Shown: positions 43,536 through 51,103 of the stretch, one piece after another | Position numbering within the stretch: position 1 is the stretch's first letter | Layout of the letters: the number at the start of each line of letters is the position of its first letter | DNA from: CALBPI01 sp963922335 | Lineage (GTDB): Bacteria; Pseudomonadota; Gammaproteobacteria; Steroidobacterales; Woeseiaceae | Assembly: GCA_963922335.1 (NCBI GenBank) | Contig: CAWUIB010000003.1 | Location: 124,001-188,000 of the forward strand | Reading direction: 5' to 3' | Length of the DNA stretch: 64,000 nt | Translations under genes and position numbers: made by a program | Notes under the pieces: model-generated | What the model saw: the letters and a program-made list of their open reading frames with translations, nothing else | What the model was told of the DNA's origin: nothing | The model's database searches: none

Positions 43536-43874
43536 CTATACCGCGTCAGCGCCGGTTTCGCCGGTACGGATGCGGATGGCCTGTTCCAGCTGCGTGACGA
43601 AGATCTTGCCGTCTCCGATCTTGCCGGTTCGCGCTGTGTTGATGATCGCCTCGACCACTTGCTCGGCAACCTCGTCGTCCACCGCCAGCTCTACCTTCGC
43701 CTTGGGCAGGAAATCGACGACGTATTCAGCACCCCGATACAGCTCAGTGTGGCCCCGCTGGCGGCCGAATCCTTTGACCTCGGTGACGGTAATCCCCTGA
43801 ATACCGATGTCTGCGACGGCTTGTCGCACGTCGTCGAGTTTGAATGGTTTGATGATCGCGGTGATGAGCTTCAT
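43536..43874 (-). CDS. glnK: Nitrogen regulatory PII protein GlnK
   Basis: 112 residues, canonical PII length. 'MKLITAIIKPFKLDDVRQAV' at the start, the T-loop 'GFGRQRGHTELYRGAEY' with the uridylylation site Tyr51, and 'KIGDGKIFVTQLEQAIRIRTGETG' are all present. The ATG at 43874 is chosen over an upstream in-frame ATG at 43937 because family PII begins at MKLITAI. It binds AmtB and shuts uptake when nitrogen is plentiful. A sigma-54 promoter and two NtrC-type boxes lie upstream. Confidence 0.98.
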   Translation of the reverse strand: MKLITAIIKPFKLDDVRQAVADIGIQGITVTEVKGFGRQRGHTELYRGAEYVVDFLPKAKVELAVDDEVAEQVVEAIINTARTGKIGDGKIFVTQLEQAIRIRTGETGADAV

Positions 43875-43909
43875 TGAGGTCTCTCGGATAAAATGCTGCA
43901 CAGCGATAG

Positions 43910-43925
43910 AGCAGGATATGTGCCA
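43910..43925 (-). promoter_or_regulatory. Sigma-54 (RpoN) promoter of glnK-amtB
   Basis: On the minus strand TGGCACATATCCTGCT matches TGGCACG-N4-TTGCW at nearly every conserved position, including GG at -24 and GC at -12. Transcription would start near 43899, about 25 nt before the glnK ATG. Confidence 0.85.
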
Positions 43926-43975
43926 AGACTCTGCCATTGGAAATCAATGGGTTAGGTTACAGATTGGGCATCGAG

Positions 43976-43992
43976 CGCACTGTTTTGGTGCA
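43976..43992. promoter_or_regulatory. NtrC-type enhancer box 1
   Basis: CGCACTGTTTTGGTGCA has GCAC and GTGC arms with a 7-bp spacer, as in the NtrC consensus TGCACC-N5-GGTGCA. It sits about 70 bp upstream of the sigma-54 -12 element. Confidence 0.65.
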
Positions 43993-44019
43993 ACGGCAGC
44001 GATGCCTGCTGCGTGTTCA

Positions 44020-44036
44020 GGCACTGAAACGGTGCA
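44020..44036. promoter_or_regulatory. NtrC-type enhancer box 2
   Basis: GGCACTGAAACGGTGCA has the same GCAC-7-GTGC geometry as box 1. Centre-to-centre distance from box 1 is 44 bp, close to four helical turns, which puts both boxes on the same face. Confidence 0.65.
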
Positions 44037-44100
44037 AGTTTTTGGGTAGATCGAGGGCATAATGGGATTTCGAGGTCACGACAGTTGCAGGAGGATGCTT

Positions 44101-44346
44101 GTGACAACAGAAGAAACGGTACGGGGCCTGGCCTCCCGGCTGGCAGATGCGCTACCGCAGCACCTCAGAACGGCAGGCGGCGATATCGAACGGAGTTTCC
44201 GCGGTGTCCTGCAGACCAGTCTCGGCAAGATGAACCTGGTCACGCGCGAGGAGTTCGACACGCAGGCTCGCGCGCTGGAGCGAGCTCAGGAGCGGCTTGC
44301 CGAGCTTGAGACTCTGCTCTCTGATCTTGAGGAGCGACTCGACTAG
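44101..44346 (+). CDS. ubiK: Ubiquinone biosynthesis accessory factor UbiK
   Basis: 81 residues from a GTG at 44101, with AGGAGG six bases upstream; the ATG at 44095 touches that site and is rejected. An N-terminal amphipathic helix ('RGLASRLADALPQHL') and a C-terminal coiled coil ('TQARALERAQERLAELETLLSDLEERL') match the BMFP/YqiC family. UbiK partners UbiJ (29434-30054) in the Ubi complex at the membrane. It is divergent from glnK and lies 44 bp before comM. Confidence 0.9.
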   Translation: MTTEETVRGLASRLADALPQHLRTAGGDIERSFRGVLQTSLGKMNLVTREEFDTQARALERAQERLAELETLLSDLEERLD

Positions 44347-44390
44347 CCAGAACCTGGGCGTGCCCTGTTGCCAACGACGGAGAGGTGACC

Positions 44391-45881
44391 ATGGGCTACG
44401 CAAGAATCTGGAGTCGAGGTGCGCAAGGCCTCGATGCACCGCTCGTCGGTGTCGAGGTGCATCTCGCAGGCGGGCTTCCGACCTTTCAGATCGTCGGGTT
44501 GGCCGCGACGGCGGTTCGTGAATCCCGCGATCGCGTGCGCGGCGCGCTGGCGACCAGCGGTTTCGACTTTCCCGTCTCTCGGATCACAGTCAACCTCACA
44601 CCAGCCGACTTGCCCAAACACGGCGGTCGCTACGACCTCGCAATCGCCCTCGGCATTCTGTTGGCCTCTGAGCAACTGAAGTCAAAATCGATTCCCGACT
44701 TCGAGTGTTTCGCCGAACTCACGCTCGCCGGCGAGCTCAATCCGATCGACGGTGCACTACCGGCTTGCCAGCAGACGTTTGCGGCAGGTCGATCAGCGAT
44801 CGTCGCGCCCGCGAACGCCGCGGAAGCTCGGAGCATTCGTGACGCGCGGGTCGTTATAGCGCCGACACTCAATGCACTTGTCGACCAGCTAGCGGGTAAA
44901 GAAGCGTTGGAGGTGCACGGTCAGGCACCACTCGATCGAGGAGAGATCGACTATCCCGATCTTGCCGACGTTGTTGGACAGACCGCCGCCCGTCGCGCGC
45001 TCGAGATCGCAGCTACCGGCGAGCACAACCTTTTGTTGTGCGGTCCACCCGGCAGTGGCAAGAGCATGCTCGCGATGCGTCTTCCTGGGTTACTGCCGGC
45101 GCCCGATGAGATGGTGGTTCAGGATATTGCGGCGCTGCAGTCCGTGAGTGGTGTGCGCGGCATCGGTCAGATCGCGAGGCCGTTCCGGGCGCCGCACCAC
45201 AGCACATCGGCCACTGCGTTGATCGGTGGTGGGAGCCGGCCGCGTCCGGGTGAGGTCAGCCGTGCTCATGGTGGTGTGCTTTTTCTTGATGAGTTGCCGG
45301 AGTTCTCGCGCCATGCGCTCGAGATGCTGCGGGAGCCACTAGAGTCGGGTGAAGTCCACCTCGTACGTACTGCGTATGACGTGTGCTTCCCGGCACAGTT
45401 CCAGCTTATCGCGGCGATGAACCCTTGCCCGTGCGGTGCGCTCGGTGAGCAGGAAGCGAATTGTCGATGCAGTGCCGAACAAATACAGCGCTACCGTGGC
45501 CGACTGTCAGGACCGTTGCTCGATCGAATCGATCTGGGCGTTACAGTGCCGAGAGTGCCTTTCGAGGCGCTTGTAGATACCGAACCGATGGAGTGCTCGG
45601 CGAGCGTGGCCCGTCGAGTGTCAATCGGACGCCAATGGGCGATGGATCGGCAGGGCATGTCGAACGCGCGACTGCCCAGCGCGGTGATCCAATCCTGGCT
45701 GCAACAACGCTCTTCAGCTATGGCTCTATTGGGCCGAGCGGCCGACCAACTCTCTCTGTCAGCGAGACAGTGTCATCGTGTGATCAGAGTCAGCCGCACG
45801 GTAGCGGATCTTGCAGACTCGCCGGAGATTGCCACCCAGCATGTCGCCGAGGCGTTGTCACTGCGCAGCTTGGAAGTTTAG
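44391..45881 (+). CDS. comM: YifB/ComM family Mg-chelatase-like AAA+ ATPase
   Basis: 496 residues. The start is ATG 44391, preceded by GGAGAGG at a 5-base spacing; a GTG at 44385 overlaps that site. An N-terminal Lon-substrate-binding-like domain ('GVEVHLAGGLPTFQIVGLAATAVRESRDRVRGALATSGFDFP') is followed by AAA+ motifs with Walker A GPPGSGKS near 218-225 and 'GGVLFLDELPEFSRHALEMLREPLESGEV'. A zinc-binding-like 'NPCPCGALGEQEANCRCS' and a C-terminal Mg-chelatase lid follow. ComM is a branch-migration helicase that helps natural transformation. Its place beside ubiK is conserved in many gammaproteobacteria. Confidence 0.95.
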   Translation: MGYARIWSRGAQGLDAPLVGVEVHLAGGLPTFQIVGLAATAVRESRDRVRGALATSGFDFPVSRITVNLTPADLPKHGGRYDLAIALGILLASEQLKSKSIPDFECFAELTLAGELNPIDGALPACQQTFAAGRSAIVAPANAAEARSIRDARVVIAPTLNALVDQLAGKEALEVHGQAPLDRGEIDYPDLADVVGQTAARRALEIAATGEHNLLLCGPPGSGKSMLAMRLPGLLPAPDEMVVQDIAALQSVSGVRGIGQIARPFRAPHHSTSATALIGGGSRPRPGEVSRAHGGVLFLDELPEFSRHALEMLREPLESGEVHLVRTAYDVCFPAQFQLIAAMNPCPCGALGEQEANCRCSAEQIQRYRGRLSGPLLDRIDLGVTVPRVPFEALVDTEPMECSASVARRVSIGRQWAMDRQGMSNARLPSAVIQSWLQQRSSAMALLGRAADQLSLSARQCHRVIRVSRTVADLADSPEIATQHVAEALSLRSLEV

Positions 45882-45925
45882 ATTGATACTGCTACGGCGG
45901 ATGAGCGAAACAAGGACTACTATCG

Positions 45926-46201
45926 GTGGAGTTTTACGAAATTTCTGCGGTTTTGGCAGTGTTGTGTCTGATCTCTTGTGTAGGCCTACATGTCGAAGTA
46001 ACACTGCCCTACAACCAAAATCTTGGTTCAAAAGAGCAGCTGTCCTACCTTGGATTCCCGCTTCCTATGTTGATCAGTCCGATCAAGAGCTTTTCACTCG
46101 CGAAACAAGTGGAGCAGCGTCCTCCTGCTATGGTCGTTGCGCATTTGGTAATGGTGATTGGTTTCCTGATATCCACTGCTCTGGTTGTTGCTTTCCGCTA
46201 A
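45926..46201 (+). CDS. Small membrane protein of unknown function
   Basis: 91 residues from a GTG at 45926, with AAGGA nearby upstream. Two hydrophobic segments (about 6-22 and 68-90) flank a polar loop with 'GFPLPMLISPIKSF'. Nothing recognised. Base composition looks a little lower in G+C than comM, to the left. It is in the same direction as comM with a 44-bp gap; an ORF in another frame covers part of it, so the gene is only probable. Confidence 0.5.
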   Translation: MEFYEISAVLAVLCLISCVGLHVEVTLPYNQNLGSKEQLSYLGFPLPMLISPIKSFSLAKQVEQRPPAMVVAHLVMVIGFLISTALVVAFR

Positions 46202-46235
46202 TCTCTATCGATTGAATTTGGTGTTCGAGCTCAAC

Positions 46236-46313
46236 CGGTAAGCGCGAAGACACTTCTGTCCAACAGCGTCCGTCATCTTGTCGCCGACGAGCCGGCAGCA
46301 ACCGCGCTTACCG
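46236..46313. repeat. Long-range inverted repeat between two accessory genes
   Basis: CGGTAAGCGCG at 46236-46246 is exactly inverted as CGCGCTTACCG at 46303-46313, an 11-bp perfect stem with a 56-base loop. It fills the space between the small membrane protein and the DUF6090-like gene. The right arm nearly touches the stop of the latter. Confidence 0.7.
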
Positions 46314-46315
46314 AT

Positions 46316-47098
46316 TCATTCCGAGCCTATGGTTTCATCCCAACGCAATTTCAGCTCTTGTTCGATTAAGGGCAGAAAAGATTCGTACTGTTCCAATAGC
46401 GCTTCAAATGCAAGGAGGCGTTCCAGCGTTACGAGACTGGTCGAAGAGATCGCCGAAGCGATGACGGAATCATCGCACATTGCCTTAATGTCAAACTCGA
46501 CCGCCACCGGCCATTCACGTTCGGTTACGCGCTTCGAGACGTCATATCGGACTCGTTCATCGATTGTGAGGCGATGGTGTTCCAGTATACGAAAGACGGT
46601 GCTTGTCACTCGATCTCTGAACTCTACATCCTGTATGAGTCGCGCCAACTCCGTCTTTATCTCTGTGCTGCGGATGATGTTCATACGACCGGTTGCCGCC
46701 AAATCATCAATGGTGCGTCGGAATAACATCGGCGGGTTCAGCCAACCCAAGGTGTTAATGCCTCGCTGAATCGCCACAGCGTCGTCAGACGAATATTCGC
46801 AAGCGTCCAGTGCCGCAAGTATTTTCTTCTGATCGGACAATTGTTGCTTGAGGAATACGTTATTACGGCTCAGACCGTTGGCGCTCGCACGGATGTCTTC
46901 ATGCAATCGCACGAGGTAGTCTCTCTCGAGAACACGCTCGAGTCGGTCGTCATTCCAGTTGGCGGCTTGTAGGCCGAGAAAGATGCCGATGGCGACAACA
47001 AGCAACTCGATACCGACCGAAGCCCAGTCGCGATGCCTGAGGCTCGTCGCTAGGCGTCTAAGGAGCCCCTGTTTGTTATTGGTTGCTTGAGGATTCAC
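46316..47098 (-). CDS. DUF6090-like membrane protein
   Basis: 260 residues. One membrane helix (about 27-45) in 'DWASVGIELLVVAIGIFLGLQAANWNDDRLERVLERDYLVRLHEDI' is followed by a long soluble helical domain. This N-terminal pattern is common to a group of proteins annotated DUF6090 in marine bacteria. Function unknown. The gene stands alone with comM-side and cytochrome-side neighbours that are conserved, so it is probably an accessory insertion. Confidence 0.72.
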   Translation of the reverse strand: MNPQATNNKQGLLRRLATSLRHRDWASVGIELLVVAIGIFLGLQAANWNDDRLERVLERDYLVRLHEDIRASANGLSRNNVFLKQQLSDQKKILAALDACEYSSDDAVAIQRGINTLGWLNPPMLFRRTIDDLAATGRMNIIRSTEIKTELARLIQDVEFRDRVTSTVFRILEHHRLTIDERVRYDVSKRVTEREWPVAVEFDIKAMCDDSVIASAISSTSLVTLERLLAFEALLEQYESFLPLIEQELKLRWDETIGSE

Positions 47099-47136
47099 GC
47101 AGCTGAGCTGCTCGCGGGATGACGGGCGTCAGAAGC

Positions 47137-47649
47137 CTAGAGACCCGCCTCAGCAACCATGTAGTCGATCGCGCGATAGACGTCTTCATCGCTCAGCGCT
47201 GCGTTGCCGCCTTTCGCCGGCATGTAGCCTGCTTCACCCTGATAGCCTTCGATAGCGTGCTTGCGCAGCGTATCCATGCCTTGGTCGACGCGCGCTTGCC
47301 AGGCGTCAGTACTGCCGAGCATCGGCGCACCGCCGATACCGCCGGTGTGGCAAGCGCCGCAAGCGTTGTTGTAGACCTGAGCGCCGGTCAGTTCGACCGC
47401 GACGGGCTCAACTTCTTCGACGGCCGCGGCAACCATGCGCTCGCTTGCCTCGCCCGGCAGGACCACCTGCCCGATCGGCGCGATGCGATCTGACACTTGC
47501 TGCTGGTAGGCCTCATCTTCGACGATATAACGCCCTTGCGTGTCTGCAGCCAAGTTGGCCGAGAAGACGTAGATGCCGACGGAGATGGCGACGAGAATCG
47601 CCAGCACGACCATAAAAAGATCGAAGAATTGCTTGTCCTGAGCGCTCAC
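47137..47649 (-). CDS. Membrane-anchored cytochrome c5-like protein
   Basis: 170 residues from the GTG at 47649. One N-terminal membrane anchor ('FFDLFMVVLAILVAISVGIYVFSA') is followed by a linker and one c-type heme site 'NNACGACHTGGIGGAP', with a distal Met in 'YMPAKGG'. It matches cytochrome c5 (CycB-like) proteins that pass electrons to a terminal oxidase. The open frame continues to an ATG at 47718, but a -10-like TATACT sits at 47720-47725, right in front of that ATG, which favours the later start. It is divergent from ctaA. Confidence 0.85.
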   Translation of the reverse strand: MSAQDKQFFDLFMVVLAILVAISVGIYVFSANLAADTQGRYIVEDEAYQQQVSDRIAPIGQVVLPGEASERMVAAAVEEVEPVAVELTGAQVYNNACGACHTGGIGGAPMLGSTDAWQARVDQGMDTLRKHAIEGYQGEAGYMPAKGGNAALSDEDVYRAIDYMVAEAGL

Positions 47650-47719
47650 TGCAGTGGTTCCCAATGGGGTCTTTTTGATGTGTAAAACGGCTCGCGGCGT
47701 CCCGACCGCGGCGCGCATT

Positions 47720-47746
47720 AGTATAGTACAAGTCGCGGTGTGACAA
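47720..47746 (-). promoter_or_regulatory. Weak sigma-70 promoter for the cytochrome c5 gene
   Basis: On the minus strand TTGTCA (revcomp of 47741-47746) and TATACT (revcomp of 47720-47725) are separated by 15 bp, which is short. The start would be near 47713. Only suggestive. Confidence 0.3.
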
Positions 47747-47968
47747 GCGCTTTACGGCACAATCCCGAGCACACACTTCGACACGGTCTACACTCCCGGA
47801 AATTAGCAGTGCTACAGACCTTAAACACCCGGCTAAATCAGGGTCGCCGAACTTTATTAATCGGTTGTTGCGCCGCAAAATAGAGGATATTGGGACGGGC
47901 CCCGGACCTTCGCGCCTACGCGCGATAACCGGACGCGCCCTTAAATCCGATTTCGGACGAGAGAAAGC

Positions 47969-48973
47969 ATGCAAGAGAGTTTCGCGGCGCGGGCCTACCG
48001 GCGCCTGTTACCTATCGCAACAGTATTGGCACTTGGCGTGGTCGTGCTGGGCGCCTGGGTGCGCCTGACCGACGCAGGTCTGGGCTGCCCGGACTGGCCA
48101 GGGTGTTACGGCACTCTGACGGTGCCGACAGAAGCCGAAGAGCTGGCATACGCGAACGAGGCGTATCCGGAGCGTCCGGTCGAGACGCAGAAGGCGTGGA
48201 ACGAGATGATCCATCGCTACTTCGCCGGCACCCTCGGATTATTGGTGTTCGCGATTGTGTTCTTCGCTTGGCGTGCGCGCCGGCAAGACGCCGATCAGCC
48301 TGTGGTTCTGCCCTCGATCCTCGGCGGCCTGATTACCTTCCAGGCGTTGCTCGGCATGTGGACGGTGACGCTGTTGCTCAAGCCGGTCATCGTGATGATG
48401 CACCTGTTAGGTGGCATGGCGACCCTCGGTTTGCTGTTCTGGCTGTCGCTGCGGGCCTGGCGTCGGGGCGAGCGAAGATCCGTATCGCTCGCGGGCTTGG
48501 CGCTGGTGGGTCTATGCGTGGTCTATGGGCAAATCGCACTCGGTGGCTGGACGAGCACCAACTACGCAGCACTGGCGTGTCCTGATTGGCCGACCTGTCA
48601 GGGCGAGTGGTGGCCCGAGGCTGACTTTAAAGAAGGCTTTGTGCTGTGGCGCGGGACGGGCATCGACTACGAGGGCGGCGTGCTCGATGGCGAGGCGAGA
48701 ACGGCGATCCATCTCGTACATCGTATTGGTGCGATCGTCGTCACACTGCTGCTGTCGCTGCTACTCTGGCGCGCGCTACGCAGCGAGAGAAGCACCGTGA
48801 GGGTGGCAGGCCTGGCGGTGAGTTTCGCCTTATTGCTGCAGATTTCGATCGGACTCGGCATAATTGAGCTGTCGTTGCCGTTGTGGCTGGCGACAGCACA
48901 CAACGGAGGAGGGGCCCTCTTGTTGTTGTCGCTCCTTCTGCTAAACCACGAGAGTCGATATGTCCAAGGCTGA
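47969..48973 (+). CDS. ctaA: Heme A synthase CtaA/Cox15
   Basis: 334 residues, eight membrane helices. The heme-ligand histidines are in 'EMIHRYFAGTLGL', 'IVMMHLLGGMATL', 'IHLVHRIGAIVV' and 'LATAHNGGGALLLL', and the Cys pairs 'GLGCPDWPGCYG' and 'LACPDWPTCQGEW' are the CtaA/Cox15 hallmark. It oxidises the C-8 methyl of heme O to give heme A. It overlaps ctaB by 14 bp. Cytochrome oxidase subunit genes are outside the window. Confidence 0.96.
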   Translation: MQESFAARAYRRLLPIATVLALGVVVLGAWVRLTDAGLGCPDWPGCYGTLTVPTEAEELAYANEAYPERPVETQKAWNEMIHRYFAGTLGLLVFAIVFFAWRARRQDADQPVVLPSILGGLITFQALLGMWTVTLLLKPVIVMMHLLGGMATLGLLFWLSLRAWRRGERRSVSLAGLALVGLCVVYGQIALGGWTSTNYAALACPDWPTCQGEWWPEADFKEGFVLWRGTGIDYEGGVLDGEARTAIHLVHRIGAIVVTLLLSLLLWRALRSERSTVRVAGLAVSFALLLQISIGLGIIELSLPLWLATAHNGGGALLLLSLLLLNHESRYVQG

Positions 48974-49856
48974 AGCCGAGGTCGCAGGTCTACTGCGCGC
49001 TAGCTGGCGTGACTACTATGAGCTGACCAAGCCACGGGTCGTGATGCTGATCGTATTCACGGCGGTCGTCGGCATGTTGTTGGCCGTGCCTGGCCTGCCG
49101 CCCATGGATCTTGTGTTGTTCGGCACTATCGGTATCGGATTTGCGTCGGCGTCCGCGGCAGCCGTCAATCAGATTATTGACGCGCGTGTGGATGCTCAGA
49201 TGCGCCGCACCCAGCATCGCCCTCTGGTGCAGGGGCACCTGACCGAGCGTCAGGCGCTTAGTTTTGCGGCTTTCCTGTGCCTTGCGGGCATCGGCATTCT
49301 CTGGTTTCTCGTCAATCCGCTCACTGCAGTTCTGACGTTCCTGTCGCTCGTCGGTTATGCGATCGTCTACACGGTCTACCTGAAGCCAGCGACGCCGCAG
49401 AACATCGTGATCGGCGGCGCTGCGGGTGCCGCACCTCCTGTCTTGGGTTGGGTGGCGATCACCGGTGAAGTGCACGCCTATTCGTTGCTGCTCTTTCTCA
49501 TCATCTTCGTGTGGACGCCGCCGCATTTCTGGGCGTTGGCTATTGCACGCCGCGATGAGTATGCGAAAGTCGGCACGCCGATGTTGCCGGTGACGCATGG
49601 CATCCCTTACACCAAGCTCTCGGTATTGCTCTATACGATTCTGCTGGTGATCGTGACGCTGCTGCCATGGATGTCCGGCATGAGCGGACTCATCTATCTC
49701 ATCGCTGCCGCGGGACTCGGCGCTCGATTCCTGCAACACGCCATCAAGCTGAGATCGGCTGACGGCGATGCGCCGGCCATGCCGATGTTCGTGTTTTCAA
49801 TCAGCTATCTGATGTATTTGTTTGCAGCATTGCTGCTGGATCACTACCTGATCTAG
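48960..49856 (+). CDS. ctaB: Protoheme IX farnesyltransferase (heme O synthase)
   Basis: 298 residues, about nine membrane helices. 'DYYELTKPRVVMLIVFTAVVGMLLA', 'NQIIDARVDAQMRRTQHRPL' (Mg-binding D-x-x-x-D) and 'YTVYLKPATPQNIVIGGAAGAAPPVLGWVAITG' are the UbiA/CtaB signatures. It attaches farnesyl to protoheme to make heme O. Also known as cyoE. Its stop overlaps the convergent permease gene by 4 bp. Confidence 0.97.
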   Translation: MSKAEAEVAGLLRASWRDYYELTKPRVVMLIVFTAVVGMLLAVPGLPPMDLVLFGTIGIGFASASAAAVNQIIDARVDAQMRRTQHRPLVQGHLTERQALSFAAFLCLAGIGILWFLVNPLTAVLTFLSLVGYAIVYTVYLKPATPQNIVIGGAAGAAPPVLGWVAITGEVHAYSLLLFLIIFVWTPPHFWALAIARRDEYAKVGTPMLPVTHGIPYTKLSVLLYTILLVIVTLLPWMSGMSGLIYLIAAAGLGARFLQHAIKLRSADGDAPAMPMFVFSISYLMYLFAALLLDHYLI

Positions 49857-51103
49857 TCGGACTGCAACGCCAACACAGGATCCAGTTTCGCGGCGGACAG
49901 CGCCGGATAAACGCCGAAGCCGACTGCGATCGTGATGCAGACCAGCACCGCCGCTGCGATCACCAGGAACGACCAGGCCACCGCCCACCCGGCGAACGCA
50001 CCGATGGTGTAGGCAAGAATCACACCGACCAGCACACCGAGCCCGGCGCCGATCGTCGCGATCACTGAAGTCTCGACGAGGAACTGCCGTACTACGTCCT
50101 TTTCCTTGGCGCCGATGGCTCGTAGCAGACCGATCTCCGATTTTCGCTCCAACACACTGGCAAGCATGATGTTCATGATGCCGATGCCACCGACAAGCAG
50201 TGAGATACCGGCGACTGCCGACATGACGATGGTGAAAATGCGCTGCGTGCGCTGGTGCTGCGCCAACAGTCTTGCCGGCACTACGATGTCGTAGTCGTTT
50301 TGATCGCTGTGACGACGGGCCAGCAGGTGGTCGATCGCTTCGGCTGCCTGACCGGGTTCGAGCGAGCCATCCAACCGTGCTTTGAATTCGTCCAACTCGG
50401 CGGTGAGTGCTTCACGCTTCAGTCGAGCGAGCCCGGTTCGCAGCGGCAGGTAGATTTGATCGGCTTCTCCACCGACATCTCGACCTTCGAATTCGCTGGC
50501 GTCGAGCTGGCGATCTTGCAGCACACCGATGATTTCCAGCCAAAGGTGGTTCACCTTGATTCGCCCGCCGACGGCATTGCCGTTCGGAAACAGGTCGCGG
50601 GCTGTCTCACTGCCGAGCACCGCCACCTGTGCAAACCGCATGTCATCGTCTTCGGTGAACAACGCACCGCGGCCCGCGCTGAGACTGGATAGTTCGAAAT
50701 AGCTCGGGCTCACTGCGACAACGCGCGCCTTGCTCTCACCTTCGCGCGAGTAGACGCTCCAGGTGCGGAACTCGCGGCTGCCCGACCACGCGGACACGAA
50801 GGGTAGGGTCGTGGCGACTGCTTCGGCATCGCGCATGCTGAGGCCAGAGGAGAACTTCCGCTGCTCTTTCAGCGCCTCGCCATCCAGCTCCTTCGCCTCG
50901 ATGATGAGATTGTTCAGCCCCATCCCTTCGATCAGTTGCAGCGCTTCGCGCTTGCCACCTTCCGAAACGGCCAACATCGCGATCACGGCGCCGACGCCGA
51001 ATACCATGCCGAGCAAGGTCAGCGCGGTTCTGAGTCGGTGGTGCGAGAGCTGCCCGAGCGCCTGGCGCATATCAAGCAGCATATTTTCCATGGACTGGCT
51101 CAT
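49853..51103 (-). CDS. MacB/FtsX family ABC permease
   Basis: 416 residues. One membrane helix (about 22-48, 'HRLRTALTLLGMVFGVGAVIAML') is followed by a periplasmic MacB-like core domain of about 220 residues ('YFELSSLSAGRGALFTEDDD', 'VAVLGSETARDLFPNG'), then three helices with 'GIGIMNIMLASVLERKSEIGLLRAIGAKEKDVVRQFLVET', the FtsX signature. It works with the ATPase encoded at 54388 by mechanotransmission. It is the last of five genes with start/stop overlaps. Confidence 0.94.
   Translation of the reverse strand: MSQSMENMLLDMRQALGQLSHHRLRTALTLLGMVFGVGAVIAMLAVSEGGKREALQLIEGMGLNNLIIEAKELDGEALKEQRKFSSGLSMRDAEAVATTLPFVSAWSGSREFRTWSVYSREGESKARVVAVSPSYFELSSLSAGRGALFTEDDDMRFAQVAVLGSETARDLFPNGNAVGGRIKVNHLWLEIIGVLQDRQLDASEFEGRDVGGEADQIYLPLRTGLARLKREALTAELDEFKARLDGSLEPGQAAEAIDHLLARRHSDQNDYDIVVPARLLAQHQRTQRIFTIVMSAVAGISLLVGGIGIMNIMLASVLERKSEIGLLRAIGAKEKDVVRQFLVETSVIATIGAGLGVLVGVILAYTIGAFAGWAVAWSFLVIAAAVLVCITIAVGFGVYPALSAAKLDPVLALQSD

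Noticed and set aside
45811..46215. A 134-codon plus-strand frame in another phase over the end of comM and the small membrane gene
   Set aside because: It starts inside comM and lacks hydrophobic pattern or ribosome site; the 91-aa frame at 45926 has two clear membrane segments and is preferred.
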